Part shown: positions 47,465 through 55,760 of the stretch, piece by piece
Position numbering within the stretch: position 1 is the first letter of the stretch
How the letters are laid out: each line of letters opens with the position of its first letter
From: an uncultured Roseovarius sp.
GTDB taxonomy: Bacteria > Pseudomonadota > Alphaproteobacteria > Rhodobacterales > Rhodobacteraceae
Direction of reading: 5' to 3'
Length of the DNA stretch: 64,000 bases
Assembly (NCBI RefSeq): GCF_947489715.1
Contig: NZ_CANLER010000005.1
Location: 62,001-126,000, forward strand
Position numbers and translations under genes: made by a program
Notes under the pieces: generated by a model
The model's database searches: none
Told to the model about the DNA's origin: nothing
What the model saw: only the letters and a program-made list of their open reading frames with translations

Positions 47465-47738
47465 ATATGCAACCCCTTGCCGCGGGTCTGACGACACACT
47501 AGGTAGGGCGGTGGCGGGTTCTGCGCTTCTTGTGAACGGTTGCATTCCGGTGGCCTTAAGCAATTCCGAGGGAGCTGGCTCTGTCCGGGCCCTGGTCCGG
47601 TTACCCGGCGCCCACCTGTATATACAGGTCCTCGGGAATGAGATAACCACACGGTCCGCGCGGTCCCGCCACCCTTTCGAAGACATTCCACACTGCAAAG
47701 CAGGGATTCTTGAGAAATCACACCCGAACTAAAAGAGG
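47465..47738 (+). other. Intergenic region between divergent-pointing neighbours with a 16-base palindrome
   Basis: Some 270 bases without a convincing gene; the open frames found here lack ribosome sites and recognisable composition. It contains the perfect palindrome ACCTGTATATACAGGT at 47614-47629, listed separately. Confidence 0.5.
47614..47629. promoter_or_regulatory. Perfect 16-base palindrome, candidate operator
   Basis: ACCTGTATATACAGGT reads identically on both strands. The centre is A/T-rich and the arms end in ACCTG, like binding sites of small dimeric regulators. It also resembles the E. coli LexA consensus (CTGT-N8-ACAG), but it is shorter at the centre and alphaproteobacterial LexA uses a different site. 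No adjacent target gene is obvious. Confidence 0.5.
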
Positions 47739-48074
47739 TCAGCCGCGTCTCGGAAAACTCCGGTCACCTCGCGCCTCGACCCGGACAGGGATGGGCACTG
47801 GCTCGGGTCGCATCACGCGGTTGCGGCGTCCACCGCGCGGCTCATCATCGTCATCATCCTTCATGCGCATCACGGCGATGGCAAATTGCACACCGGCAAA
47901 GACGATTCCGTTGGCGATCCAAAGGATAAGCACCGCAAGCCACCCCTGTTCGGTATGGCTGACCAAATGCCAAAGATTTCCGACGTTGAACCACAATAGC
48001 ATGGCCACGAACACAGCGGCCAGTGCGAAACCGATTGCTACGTTGATGATATAAAGGCGGATCAGCTTTGGCAT
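47739..48074 (-). CDS. Two-helix membrane protein, function unknown
   Basis: A 111-residue protein starting MPKLIRLYIINVAIGFALA. Two membrane helices (IINVAIGFALAAVFVAMLLW and WLAVLILWIANGIVFAGVQF) are followed by an acidic patch (MKDDDDDEPRGG) and a basic, proline-rich tail. I start at 48074 because the extension to 48131 looks unlike protein. Related proteins in roseobacters are hypothetical. No operon partner. Confidence 0.72.
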   Translation of the reverse strand: MPKLIRLYIINVAIGFALAAVFVAMLLWFNVGNLWHLVSHTEQGWLAVLILWIANGIVFAGVQFAIAVMRMKDDDDDEPRGGRRNRVMRPEPVPIPVRVEARGDRSFPRRG

Positions 48075-48437
48075 GGGCGACTCAATGCTTGCTCTTGATC
48101 TATAAAGTAGCATGTTCAGGGACTGCCTCAAGACCCTGCGTCAATCCCACGCTGCCTACCCGCGAACCAGCGCCTAGATAACTATCCGCGACCAGGGGTT
48201 TGGGGGGATCACCCCCAAAGGCCGAGTGCCTCGAAGGCTAACAAAATCTTGCGCCGCAGACGCTACGGCAGAGAAAAAATACGATCTATTAGGTTGGGTC
48301 GGGCCAGTTATCTGAAAATTAATTCAATCCAAAAACGCACCCCTGCGTAATAACCTGAAAGAAGTTCAATTTACCCGGCCACGTCAGGCCATTGCCTTTG
48401 TATTTTGACAGCCGCAATTTCGCAGGAGAACAGAGTC
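48075..48437 (+). other. Non-coding region upstream of the ECF sigma gene
   Basis: A 363-base stretch with no supported gene. It contains a hairpin TTTGGGGG-GATCA-CCCCCAAA at 48199-48219 without a T tract, and ACGCA-cccc-TGCGT at about 48340. The promoter of the sigma/anti-sigma operon should lie in the A/T-rich part after 48300, but I could not match it to a known ECF consensus. Confidence 0.5.
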
Positions 48438-48980
48438 ATGAGTACGGTTGATGAGATCGAAACACTGATTGGCAAGGTTTCTCTCGGCGACCGGCAGGCC
48501 TTCTCCAGGCTCTATGACCTGACCCATGCGAAACTTTTTGGCGTCAGCCTTCGTATATTGAACAACAGAGCCAGCGCCGAAGATGTCTTGCAAGAGACAT
48601 ATATGAAGATCTGGCGCTACGCCGACAGATACGCAAGCAAAGGCACAAGCCCGATGACCTGGCTGATCACCATCGCGCGGAACACCGCAATCGACAAGCT
48701 GCGCACCCGACGCGATAGCGAGGACATAGAGGGTATGGCAGAGACACTGGCATCAAGTGGCCCCACCCCCGAACAGGTGGCGGTCGCCAGCGGCGAGGCT
48801 GGTCGGATCGCGCATTGCCTGGAGCAGTTGGAAGAACCACGCGACAAGGCCGTCCGCGGGGCCTACCTTGAAGGCCTGAGCTATGCTGAGCTGTCCGAGA
48901 AGCTGAGCGTACCGCTCAACACCATACGGACTTGGTTGCGGCGCAGCCTGATCAGCCTGCGAGAGTGTATGGAGCAATGA
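48438..48980 (+). CDS. ECF-type RNA polymerase sigma factor
   Basis: A 180-residue extracytoplasmic-function sigma factor. Region 2 reads AFSRLYDLTHAKLFGVSLRIL, ASAEDVLQETYMKIWRYADRY and SPMTWLITIARNTAIDKLR; region 4 reads AYLEGLSYAELSEKLSVPLNTIRTWLRRSL. The ATG at 48438 has AGGAGA upstream. The anti-sigma gene follows with a four-base overlap. The pair resembles the SigK-RskA group. The activating signal is unknown; envelope or oxidative stress is likely for the group. Confidence 0.94.
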   Translation: MSTVDEIETLIGKVSLGDRQAFSRLYDLTHAKLFGVSLRILNNRASAEDVLQETYMKIWRYADRYASKGTSPMTWLITIARNTAIDKLRTRRDSEDIEGMAETLASSGPTPEQVAVASGEAGRIAHCLEQLEEPRDKAVRGAYLEGLSYAELSEKLSVPLNTIRTWLRRSLISLRECMEQ

Positions 48981-49681
48981 CCGACGCCGACCTGCCTGAT
49001 CGTGACGACGACAGCCTACTGGCGGCAGAATATGTACTGCGCTTACTGGAACGCGAAGAAGAGCGCGCATTTGAGGCGCGGCTGGAGCGTGATTCGGCGC
49101 TGATGCGTGAAGTCAACGCCTGGAGCGAGCGACTTTCGGGGATGGACGCGGAATTTGCCGCGGAAACGCCACGTGCAGCAATAAAGGCACACTTGATGGA
49201 ACGCCTCTTCGGTGCGCCCGAACGCACCACATCCATTTGGCAAAAACTGAGTTTGTGGCAAGGCCTCAGCTTTGCCTCGCTGCTGGTGGCCGGGTTCTTT
49301 GCCTGGCAGGTTACACAATTGGCCCCGGTTGATACCCCAGCAAGCGGGCCGCTCTATGTCTCTGAGATCGCGGCCGAAGATCAATCCTTGCGGGTTCTAG
49401 CGGTCTATGACAGCGACTCCGATGCCCTGCAAATCAACCGCACCGCCGGTCAGGCAGCAGCAGGCCGCACATTGGAACTCTGGGTGATCACCGATGGTAA
49501 CGCGCCGGTGTCCTTGGGTGTATTGCCCGATGCTCAAACCACAGAGATCACCCTGCCCGAGGAATTCCGCGCCCAGGTAGCAGACCTGACCCTGGCAATT
49601 TCCGACGAGCCACCCGGCGGGTCGCCCACCGGACAACCCACCGGCGCGGTTCTGGCCGTAGGAACAGTGACGGAGCTGTAA
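48977..49681 (+). CDS. Anti-sigma factor, RskA type
   Basis: A 234-residue protein with a cytoplasmic sigma-binding domain (AAEYVLRLLEREEERAFEARL), one membrane helix near residues 91-111 (LSFASLLVAGFFAWQVTQL), and a periplasmic RskA domain (LRVLAVYDSDSDALQINR, LELWVITDGNAPVSLGVLP). There is no Zn-binding H-x3-C-x2-C motif, so it is not a ZAS-type anti-sigma factor. The start overlaps the sigma stop (ATGA), which keeps the two proteins in balance. Confidence 0.9.
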   Translation: MTDADLPDRDDDSLLAAEYVLRLLEREEERAFEARLERDSALMREVNAWSERLSGMDAEFAAETPRAAIKAHLMERLFGAPERTTSIWQKLSLWQGLSFASLLVAGFFAWQVTQLAPVDTPASGPLYVSEIAAEDQSLRVLAVYDSDSDALQINRTAGQAAAGRTLELWVITDGNAPVSLGVLPDAQTTEITLPEEFRAQVADLTLAISDEPPGGSPTGQPTGAVLAVGTVTEL

Positions 49682-49753
49682 TCTCCAGCTAGGGCGCGCT
49701 TACGTCTGCTATGCGGACATAGCCCTTAGCTCCCGTCAGGCTGAGGCGTTGAT

Positions 49754-49963
49754 CTAAGAATTCCGTCTCAGCCATTCGTCGGCGACATCGCCCATCGTCT
49801 TGGGCTGACCATCCTTAATCCAATTCATGAAGGGGCGGTCAAACTTAAAGCAATCGCCGCATTGCAACTTCAGAAATCGTCTAACATTCTGTGTTGACTT
49901 GTATTTCTCAGTCACAATCGTTTGTCGATCGATTGGATCAGAATGCCAATCAAAGCCTGCCAT
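49754..49963 (-). CDS. DUF6434-like small protein
   Basis: A 69-residue protein that I read as one DUF6434-type domain: FDWHSDPIDRQTIVTEKYKS, then TQNVRRFLKLQCGDCFKF, FMNWIKDG and a final helix. Relatives are small stand-alone proteins or SAP-domain fusions of unknown function, possibly DNA-related. The ATG at 49963 follows GAGGTGCCC. A 30-residue extension to 50053 looks less like protein. It stands alone between the anti-sigma gene and nusB. Confidence 0.65.
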   Translation of the reverse strand: MAGFDWHSDPIDRQTIVTEKYKSTQNVRRFLKLQCGDCFKFDRPFMNWIKDGQPKTMGDVADEWLRRNS

Positions 49964-50110
49964 TGGGCACCTCGGCAACCACTTCGAACACAGCATATCC
50001 GATCTTATGCCACCAGCAAGTTCCTGAGCAACCGAGAGCCTAGATGACCCCAATCGTGCTCAGCCGTGGGGTGAATTGGGCTCAAATTGGACTTTAGGCC
50101 GCTCAGGTAT

Positions 50111-50581
50111 TCAGAATGCCTCTGGCTTGGCTTCGCGGGCCATATGGTCAAGTACGGCGTTGACGAATTTGGGCTCACGGCCTTCAGGGAAGAAGCTTTT
50201 CGCGATATCCACAAACTCCATGATCACCACCTTGGGTGGTGTGTCTGACTGGGTCAGTTCTGCTCCGGCGGCGCGGAACAAGGCGCGGATCGTCGGGTCA
50301 ATCCGGTTGATCGGCCATTTCGCCACCAGCGCCCGGTCGGTCATCTGATCTATCAGCGCCTGATTATTAACCGCATCCTGCATCAGGCGTTCGAAGAGGC
50401 TCACATCCCCTTCGGCCATGTCGCCCTCGTCGTAGGACGCACCGAAACGGTGATCTTCGAACTCGTGCATCACTGCATCCACGGTCTGGCCGGAATGCTC
50501 CATCTGAAACAGCGCCTGTACGGCATAAAGCCGCGCGGTAGATTTCATCTGCCGTTTCTGATTGCCGGAGAGCTTGGTCAT
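50111..50581 (-). CDS. nusB: Transcription antitermination factor NusB
   Basis: A 156-residue all-helical RNA-binding protein that, with NusE, binds boxA RNA and supports rRNA antitermination. Conserved parts are MKSTARLYAVQALFQMEHSG, then IDPTIRALFRAAGAEL and VVIMEFVDIAKSFFPEGREPKFVNAVLD. The start overlaps the ribH stop by four bases. It is the last gene of ribB-ribH-nusB, a very common bacterial order. Confidence 0.95.
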   Translation of the reverse strand: MTKLSGNQKRQMKSTARLYAVQALFQMEHSGQTVDAVMHEFEDHRFGASYDEGDMAEGDVSLFERLMQDAVNNQALIDQMTDRALVAKWPINRIDPTIRALFRAAGAELTQSDTPPKVVIMEFVDIAKSFFPEGREPKFVNAVLDHMAREAKPEAF

Positions 50582-51123
50582 GCTTTCGGATTATCCTTGA
50601 GGCCACCGGCCAGCTTGTATTCTTCTGCTTCGGGCAGGAATCCCACCCCCTTGCGCGAGGCGCCCCACTTACGGGTGAGCGCGACAAGTTGCAAGGCTGC
50701 CGCTGCGGCCCCGGCGCCTTTGTTCATCCGGTTCGGATCGGCGCGCACCTCGGCCTGATCGCGGTTTTCGACAGTGAGGATGCCATTGCCGATGCACAGC
50801 CCTTGCAAACCCAGCAAAGTGATCCCGCGCGAACTGTCGTTGCAGACAGTCTCATAATGCGTGGTCTCGCCTCGAATGACACAGCCTAATGCCACGTAAC
50901 CGTCGAAATTCGACATGCGTTCAGCGATGCCAATCGCGGTAGGTACTTCCAAAGCGCCGGGCACTTCGACCAGGTCCCAGGTGCCACCCGTGGCCTCGAT
51001 TTCGGCCTTGGCACCCGCGATCAGGTTGTCAGCGATGTCGCGGTAGAACGGCGCCACCACGATCAGCAGTTTGACCGGCTTATCAAAATCGGCGCGGGGC
51101 AGTGAATATTCTTTTTCAGCCAT
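50578..51123 (-). CDS. ribH: 6,7-dimethyl-8-ribityllumazine synthase
   Basis: RibH condenses 5-amino-6-ribitylaminouracil with 3,4-dihydroxy-2-butanone 4-phosphate, the step before riboflavin. The 181-residue protein contains VEVPGALEVPTAIGIA, the substrate-binding VALGCVIRGETTHYETVCNDSSRG, and GNGILTVENRDQAEVRA. The active-site His is in TTHYE. It starts four bases after the upstream RibB stop, so the genes are coupled. Confidence 0.96.
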   Translation of the reverse strand: MAEKEYSLPRADFDKPVKLLIVVAPFYRDIADNLIAGAKAEIEATGGTWDLVEVPGALEVPTAIGIAERMSNFDGYVALGCVIRGETTHYETVCNDSSRGITLLGLQGLCIGNGILTVENRDQAEVRADPNRMNKGAGAAAAALQLVALTRKWGASRKGVGFLPEAEEYKLAGGLKDNPKA

Positions 51124-51127
51124 GGGA

Positions 51128-52279
51128 TTATCCTTCGCTCAAAGGGCGTGTGCCGGTGATCGAGATGCCGTAGGCGTCAAGGCCCAGGTAGCGCGTATCG
51201 GGGCTGTCGGTCACCAGAATAAGCTCGTGCAGGCCCATTGTCTGCATGATCTGCGCGCCCAGACCGGTCTGTTTAATGGTACGCGGCGTGTCCTCGTCCT
51301 CCATCTCACTCGACAGCTTCGGGCGGGGTTGGCGAAAAAGGAATACGGCGCCGCGCCCCTCAGCGGCAATAATCTCCATCGCGCGCGGCAGTTTCCCGGT
51401 CGGTCCGCTGGCGGTCTGGTCCAATCCGATGCCCAATACATCCTCCAGCGCATTTAGCGCATGGGTGCGCGTCAGCACCGGTTTGCCATCGCTCACATCG
51501 CCCTTGGTCAGAACCACGTGTTCGGTGCCACTGATCTGATCGGCAAAAATATGCATCTCCCATTCTCCGCCATGGGATGAAGAGATGACCTCGCGCCGCA
51601 CCTCTCTCACCAGATTGTCGTGCTTGTGGCGATAGGCGATCAGATCGCTGATCGTGCCGATCTTCAAACCGTGTTGCCCCGCGATCTTGATCAGGTCGGG
51701 GAGACGGGCCATGGTGCCGTCTTCCTTCATGATCTCGCAAATGACACCCGAGGGATGCCGCCCGGCAAGGCGCGAGATATCCACCGCCGCCTCGGTATGA
51801 CCCGCCCGGATCAGCACACCGCCTTGACGCGCGCGCAACGGAAACACGTGCCCGGGTGTGGCGATATGTGCCGGACCGTTCTGATCATTGATCGCGGTGG
51901 CCACGGTCAGGGCCCGGTCGGCGGCCGAAATACCGGTGCTGACGCCTTCGCGCGCCTCGATCGAGACGGTAAAGGCAGTTTCATGCCGAGAGGAATTGTT
52001 GACCGACATCATCGGCAGACCTAGATGATCAATCCGCTCAGATGTCATCGGCAGGCAGATCAACCCGCGCCCGTGCATTGCCATAAAATTGATCGCCGCA
52101 GCATCGGCGCAGTCAGCGGGAATGACGAAATCACCCTCATTCTCGCGGTCCTCGTGATCGACAAGAATATACATGCGGCCCGCCCGGGCCTCGGCAATGA
52201 TCTCTTCGATAGGCGCGATGGACTGGCGCAGACCAGCCTCGACCGGACCTGGTTTTTCGAACGGAACAGTATCTGACAT
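51128..52279 (-). CDS. ribB: 3,4-dihydroxy-2-butanone 4-phosphate synthase with degenerate GTP cyclohydrolase II domain
   Basis: A 383-residue protein. The N-terminal 200 residues are an intact DHBP synthase, making the four-carbon precursor of riboflavin from ribulose 5-phosphate, with [23 protein letters not shown] and [16 protein letters not shown]. The C-terminal half has the GTP cyclohydrolase II fold but lacks the three zinc cysteines (the C-x2-GD-x8-C-x-C segment is replaced by [13 protein letters not shown]), and the HRQEGRGIGL loop is changed to LFRQPRPKL. That domain should be inactive, as in the RibBX proteins known from alphaproteobacteria; a separate GTP cyclohydrolase II is required elsewhere. 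Confidence 0.92.
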   Translation of the reverse strand: MSDTVPFEKPGPVEAGLRQSIAPIEEIIAEARAGRMYILVDHEDRENEGDFVIPADCADAAAINFMAMHGRGLICLPMTSERIDHLGLPMMSVNNSSRHETAFTVSIEAREGVSTGISAADRALTVATAINDQNGPAHIATPGHVFPLRARQGGVLIRAGHTEAAVDISRLAGRHPSGVICEIMKEDGTMARLPDLIKIAGQHGLKIGTISDLIAYRHKHDNLVREVRREVISSSHGGEWEMHIFADQISGTEHVVLTKGDVSDGKPVLTRTHALNALEDVLGIGLDQTASGPTGKLPRAMEIIAAEGRGAVFLFRQPRPKLSSEMEDEDTPRTIKQTGLGAQIMQTMGLHELILVTDSPDTRYLGLDAYGISITGTRPLSEG

Positions 52280-52578
52280 CTGACCCCCGGAAATGTGCCC
52301 CGGTCAGATACCGCAGGGGCCGGGCGTTGACCAGAGCGGAGTTTGACGCGCGCATCATTCAGTGCCCGAATCACGGCGACACAACGGCTATTCCCACAAT
52401 CTGCCAGTGATCAATTCCACCTGAACCAATCGTTTGTTGCCGGGATGTGAACAGATTTGGCCAATTTATGAGAAATTCAGGCAAAATATGCCCTTTCTGA
52501 GGCAAAAGCGTTGACTCAATTCGGCCTCGCCAACCATATACGGGGCTATCTGTGTATGCGTCATGAGTGAGAGAGATT
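52280..52578 (+). other. Intergenic region between divergent ribB and VPLPA-CTERM genes
   Basis: About 300 bases. I looked for an FMN riboswitch before ribB and saw none of its conserved blocks. A GAGAGAGATT site precedes the VPLPA gene. No gene is supported. Confidence 0.5.
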
Positions 52579-53277
52579 ATGAATTTTAAGACAGCAGTTA
52601 TCGCTGCCGCGGCAGCGATCGTCATGGTGGGAACAGCCGCATCGGCAACAACCACCTACAAAGCCACAAGTCATTATGAAAACGGATCACCCGAGCATTC
52701 GGTCTGGTTTGGTTGGGGACCGCAGGGCGCCTCGGGCAGCAAATCGAACCATTTCCTGTTTGAAAACACCGTCGGTGGCGAAAACCCGTATGGGTCCTTC
52801 ACCGTCAAAGGCAACACCGCGTCGTTGACCGGTACTGTGCGCAACGCCGCACTTCAGGGTTTCGACCTGAAGGTTGACCTGGTCGAAGTTGCAGATCCGG
52901 GCACATACAAGACCGTTCCGGGTGCGAACCCCGCAACGTGGAAATTCTATGATTTCGTATCGGCCACGCTGATGTCGAAAACGCCCGGCATTGCCAGTTT
53001 CTTCCTCGAAATGCGCGGCCCGGGCCTGAAGGCACAATTCGGTGTCGGTGCAAACGACAAGGATGCAAACCTGCTGGGCTTCTCAAGCTGGTTTACCGCC
53101 TACGAACTGGACTGCAAGAGCGACCAGTGTCAGCGCTATGATGGCGACATCAATATCGTTCTCGAACCCGGTGGAGGCTCCGGCGTAGTACCACTTCCTG
53201 CATCGCTTGTCATGCTCCCCGCCGCGTTGGGGATGCTGGGCGCCGTTGGCGGTTTCGCCCGTCGCCGCAAAAGCTGA
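52579..53277 (+). CDS. VPLPA-CTERM sorting-domain protein
   Basis: A 232-residue exported protein. A signal peptide (MNFKTAVIAAAAAIVMVGTA) is followed by a beta-rich domain of unknown fold (DLKVDLVEVADPGTYK, CKSDQCQRYDGDINIVLEP). The end is the VPLPA-type tripartite sorting signal: VVPLPASLVMLPAALGMLG, a hydrophobic helix, then FARRRKS. Rhodobacterales use this variant of PEP-CTERM, read by an exosortase-type enzyme outside this window, to anchor surface proteins or link them to exopolysaccharide. It is monocistronic with a strong terminator. Confidence 0.9.
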   Translation: MNFKTAVIAAAAAIVMVGTAASATTTYKATSHYENGSPEHSVWFGWGPQGASGSKSNHFLFENTVGGENPYGSFTVKGNTASLTGTVRNAALQGFDLKVDLVEVADPGTYKTVPGANPATWKFYDFVSATLMSKTPGIASFFLEMRGPGLKAQFGVGANDKDANLLGFSSWFTAYELDCKSDQCQRYDGDINIVLEPGGGSGVVPLPASLVMLPAALGMLGAVGGFARRRKS

Positions 53278-53299
53278 TCTATCGGCATAAAGTTTCTGA

Positions 53300-53330
53300 A
53301 ACGCCCGCCATAAGAGCGGGCGTTTTTTTG
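53300..53330 (+). terminator. Rho-independent terminator of the VPLPA gene
   Basis: Arms AACGCCCGC (53300-53308) and GCGGGCGTT (53316-53324) form a nine-pair stem with a seven-base loop, followed by a run of T. Confidence 0.93.
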
Positions 53331-53627
53331 CCGTTAGCCGTCGCCGCCAATGCAGATCAGACAAGAGCCTGACAATCTTCTACTAATGACCAATTTGTGC
53401 CTATTGCAGGCTTGGCACCATTGCCCGGTATCAAGGAGCATAGCGACGCCGGGCAACGATTGCCATTGAAGCGCTATTGGTCAAAGCGACAATGGCATGG
53501 GCGGGCGCTTCTGCAACGCAAACAGGTGTAGGCTGTGTGCTTGCAATGGGTTGGTTCTTTGCAAGTGGGCCTCAGTATCTTCGGTAAATGTCTTTGCAAC
53601 TTCTGATTAAACAACGTTTCAGCGTGT
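53331..53627 (+). other. Intergenic region, no gene seen
   Basis: Nearly 300 bases between the VPLPA terminator and the convergent GlxA-type gene. The open frames here lack ribosome sites and do not resemble known proteins. Decayed coding sequence is possible, but I recognise nothing. Confidence 0.4.
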
Positions 53628-54674
53628 TCAGAAAGCCATCCCGTCGAACGACAAAGGGATCGGAGACAGGCGTTTCTTGCGATAGGTAGAGGCGGGCATT
53701 CCGACGTGCCGGCGAAAGGCATTTCGGAAGCTTGAGGTTTCGGTGTAGCCAACTTCGTCAGCAATATCTTCAATGGGCATTTCTGTGGTTTCCAGCATCT
53801 GCTTGGCTTCTTCGATTCTCAGGGTCTGGATATAGTCGACCGGGGTTTGCCCGGTTGCCTTGCGAAACCGACGCAGCAGACTGCGTTCCGTCAATCCGCT
53901 CCGTTCCGCCATGGCCGCGACCGGAGAAGCCAACGCGTAATTGTCGGCGGCCCAAACCTGAGCCTCGGCAACCAAACCGTCTTCATGCTGGGCCCCAGCC
54001 AATAAAGAAGCATAGTGCAATTGACCTTCACTATGCGGTTGCAACAAATACACCTTCGCAATGCGTCTTGCCTCTTCTTGGCCAGCAATTCGACCAATGA
54101 GGTAAAGCACCAGGTCCCCCCAGGCCGACGCTCCACCTGCGGTCACGATCCTATGCCCTTCGCCGGCGGGGATCAGAATTCTTTCTCGCTGCATTCTGAC
54201 CTCGGGAAATCGCTTTGCGATGGCGTCACAAAAGCTCCAATGGCTTGTCGCATTCAGGCCGTTCAAGAGACCAGTTGCAGCAAGCAACAAAGCCCCTGAA
54301 CACACCGATGTCATCATGGCCCCTTCTGAATGTACCTGAACGAGCCACGGTATCAGCTTCGCGAAAACGTCGGGTGGCGGTGTATCAGGAGCGAAGTGCA
54401 GGTCAGGAATGATCACGAGGTCCGGCTGCCCGAAATCCTTAAGGCTCCCATCCGGTGTGATCCGTCGGCCATTGATGTCTGTGTAAGGCTCACCATCCAG
54501 CGTTAGCAGAGCCGGAGCAAAAACCGGCGGCTTGGGTTGCGTTCCGTGCAGCATTTCCCAGTCGCGCCCGACCGATGCCAGCGCATCAAGAATGCAGAAT
54601 ACGGTGGATGTGCCTGCGCAGGGCATAGCCACGACCGCAGTGCGGCAGACGTTGTAATTAGGTGCTTTTGACAT
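53628..54674 (-). CDS. GlxA-family (DJ-1/PfpI + AraC) transcriptional regulator
   Basis: A 348-residue regulator. The N-terminal 190 residues have the DJ-1/PfpI fold with the nucleophile-elbow SVCSGALLLAATGLL. The C-terminal 100 residues are an AraC pair of helix-turn-helix units: ASPVAAMAERSGLTERSLLRRF and PIEDIADEVGYTETSSFRNAF. Members include GbdR and CdhR, which govern betaine and carnitine breakdown. It is divergent from the homocysteine S-methyltransferase gene across 129 bases and probably controls it. The effector is probably a methylated amine, by context only. Confidence 0.92.
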   Translation of the reverse strand: MSKAPNYNVCRTAVVAMPCAGTSTVFCILDALASVGRDWEMLHGTQPKPPVFAPALLTLDGEPYTDINGRRITPDGSLKDFGQPDLVIIPDLHFAPDTPPPDVFAKLIPWLVQVHSEGAMMTSVCSGALLLAATGLLNGLNATSHWSFCDAIAKRFPEVRMQRERILIPAGEGHRIVTAGGASAWGDLVLYLIGRIAGQEEARRIAKVYLLQPHSEGQLHYASLLAGAQHEDGLVAEAQVWAADNYALASPVAAMAERSGLTERSLLRRFRKATGQTPVDYIQTLRIEEAKQMLETTEMPIEDIADEVGYTETSSFRNAFRRHVGMPASTYRKKRLSPIPLSFDGMAF

Positions 54675-54803
54675 GTCCGATTTTCACCGATTTGGTCACT
54701 TCACGACATATCACGACTCACTCTCTTCCGGCAATACCGTCACAGAACGGACGCATGTCCATATCGACACACCAATGACCAAACCATGTGAATGGAGATG
54801 AAA

Positions 54804-55736
54804 ATGACACATAGAAAATTGCCCCATGAAACCAACCAGCTTTTTCTGACAGATGCCGGGTTCGAGACATGGCTGTTATTTATCAAAGGGTTTGATATGC
54901 CTTGTTTTGCGGCATACCCACTGTCGCGAGTTGCCGATGGCCGCGCTGCAATCGAAGAGTATTTCAAGCCGATCTTTGACCTCGCTCGCGAGAACAATAC
55001 TGGCCTTGTCCTCGATACAAACACATGGCGCGCCAATCCTGACTGGGGACAGGAACTGGGGCACGACCTAGATCACCTGCGCGCTGTGAACGAAGAAGCT
55101 GTCACATCGGCCATGAACATGCGGCGTGACTTTGGACAGGGGCTGAACGTACTCATCAACGGTGTTATTGGCCCTCGTGGCGACGGTTATGATCCCAAGA
55201 CAATCATGAGCGTCGAAGAAGCGCAGGACTACCATGGTTTTCAGGTCGCTACTTTCGCAAAAAGCGGTGTGGACATGGTTTCCGCGCTCACAATCACCAA
55301 CATCCCCGAGGCGATCGGGGTTGCAAACGCCGCGGCAAAAGCCGGAATGCCCTGTGTCATCAGTTTCACACTGGAAACCGACGGGTGCTTGCCAACCGGG
55401 GAGAGGCTCGGTGACGCAATTGCGCAGGTTGATGCGCGGGCCAAGACAAAGCCTGCCTATTTCATGATCAACTGCGCGCACCCCGATCATTTCGTCGACA
55501 TAATCCCGAAAGACGCCGATTGGATCAAACGTATCGGGGGTGTGCGTGCAAACGCGTCGCGCATGTCTCATGCAGAGCTAGATTGTTGTGAAACCCTCGA
55601 TGACGGCGATCCGGTTGAACTGGGCGAGCAATACGCAGCCCTACGCCAATTGCTACCGAACCTGAAAGTATTCGGCGGATGCTGCGGTACGGACCACAGA
55701 CATCTATCGCAAATCTGCAACTCTTTGGCCGCTTAA
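54804..55736 (+). CDS. Homocysteine S-methyltransferase family protein
   Basis: A 310-residue zinc-dependent methyltransferase. The zinc cysteines are Cys224 in MINCAHPDHF and Cys293-Cys294 in FGGCCGTDHRH. Other parts are LTDAGFETWL, LVLDTNTWRANPDWG and VSALTITNIPEAIGV. The methyl donor could be S-methylmethionine, betaine or DMSP. The regulator and transporter nearby make a methylated osmolyte attractive, but the sequence does not decide. I chose the third in-frame ATG (54804) because GGAG lies six bases before it. The flavin monooxygenase gene follows after 24 bases. Confidence 0.9.
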   Translation: MTHRKLPHETNQLFLTDAGFETWLLFIKGFDMPCFAAYPLSRVADGRAAIEEYFKPIFDLARENNTGLVLDTNTWRANPDWGQELGHDLDHLRAVNEEAVTSAMNMRRDFGQGLNVLINGVIGPRGDGYDPKTIMSVEEAQDYHGFQVATFAKSGVDMVSALTITNIPEAIGVANAAAKAGMPCVISFTLETDGCLPTGERLGDAIAQVDARAKTKPAYFMINCAHPDHFVDIIPKDADWIKRIGGVRANASRMSHAELDCCETLDDGDPVELGEQYAALRQLLPNLKVFGGCCGTDHRHLSQICNSLAA

Positions 55737-55760
55737 GCGCGCTATTTCAAGGAGCCTACG

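Noticed and set aside
52280-52440. FMN riboswitch before ribB
   Set aside because: None of the conserved blocks of the element are present in the leader.
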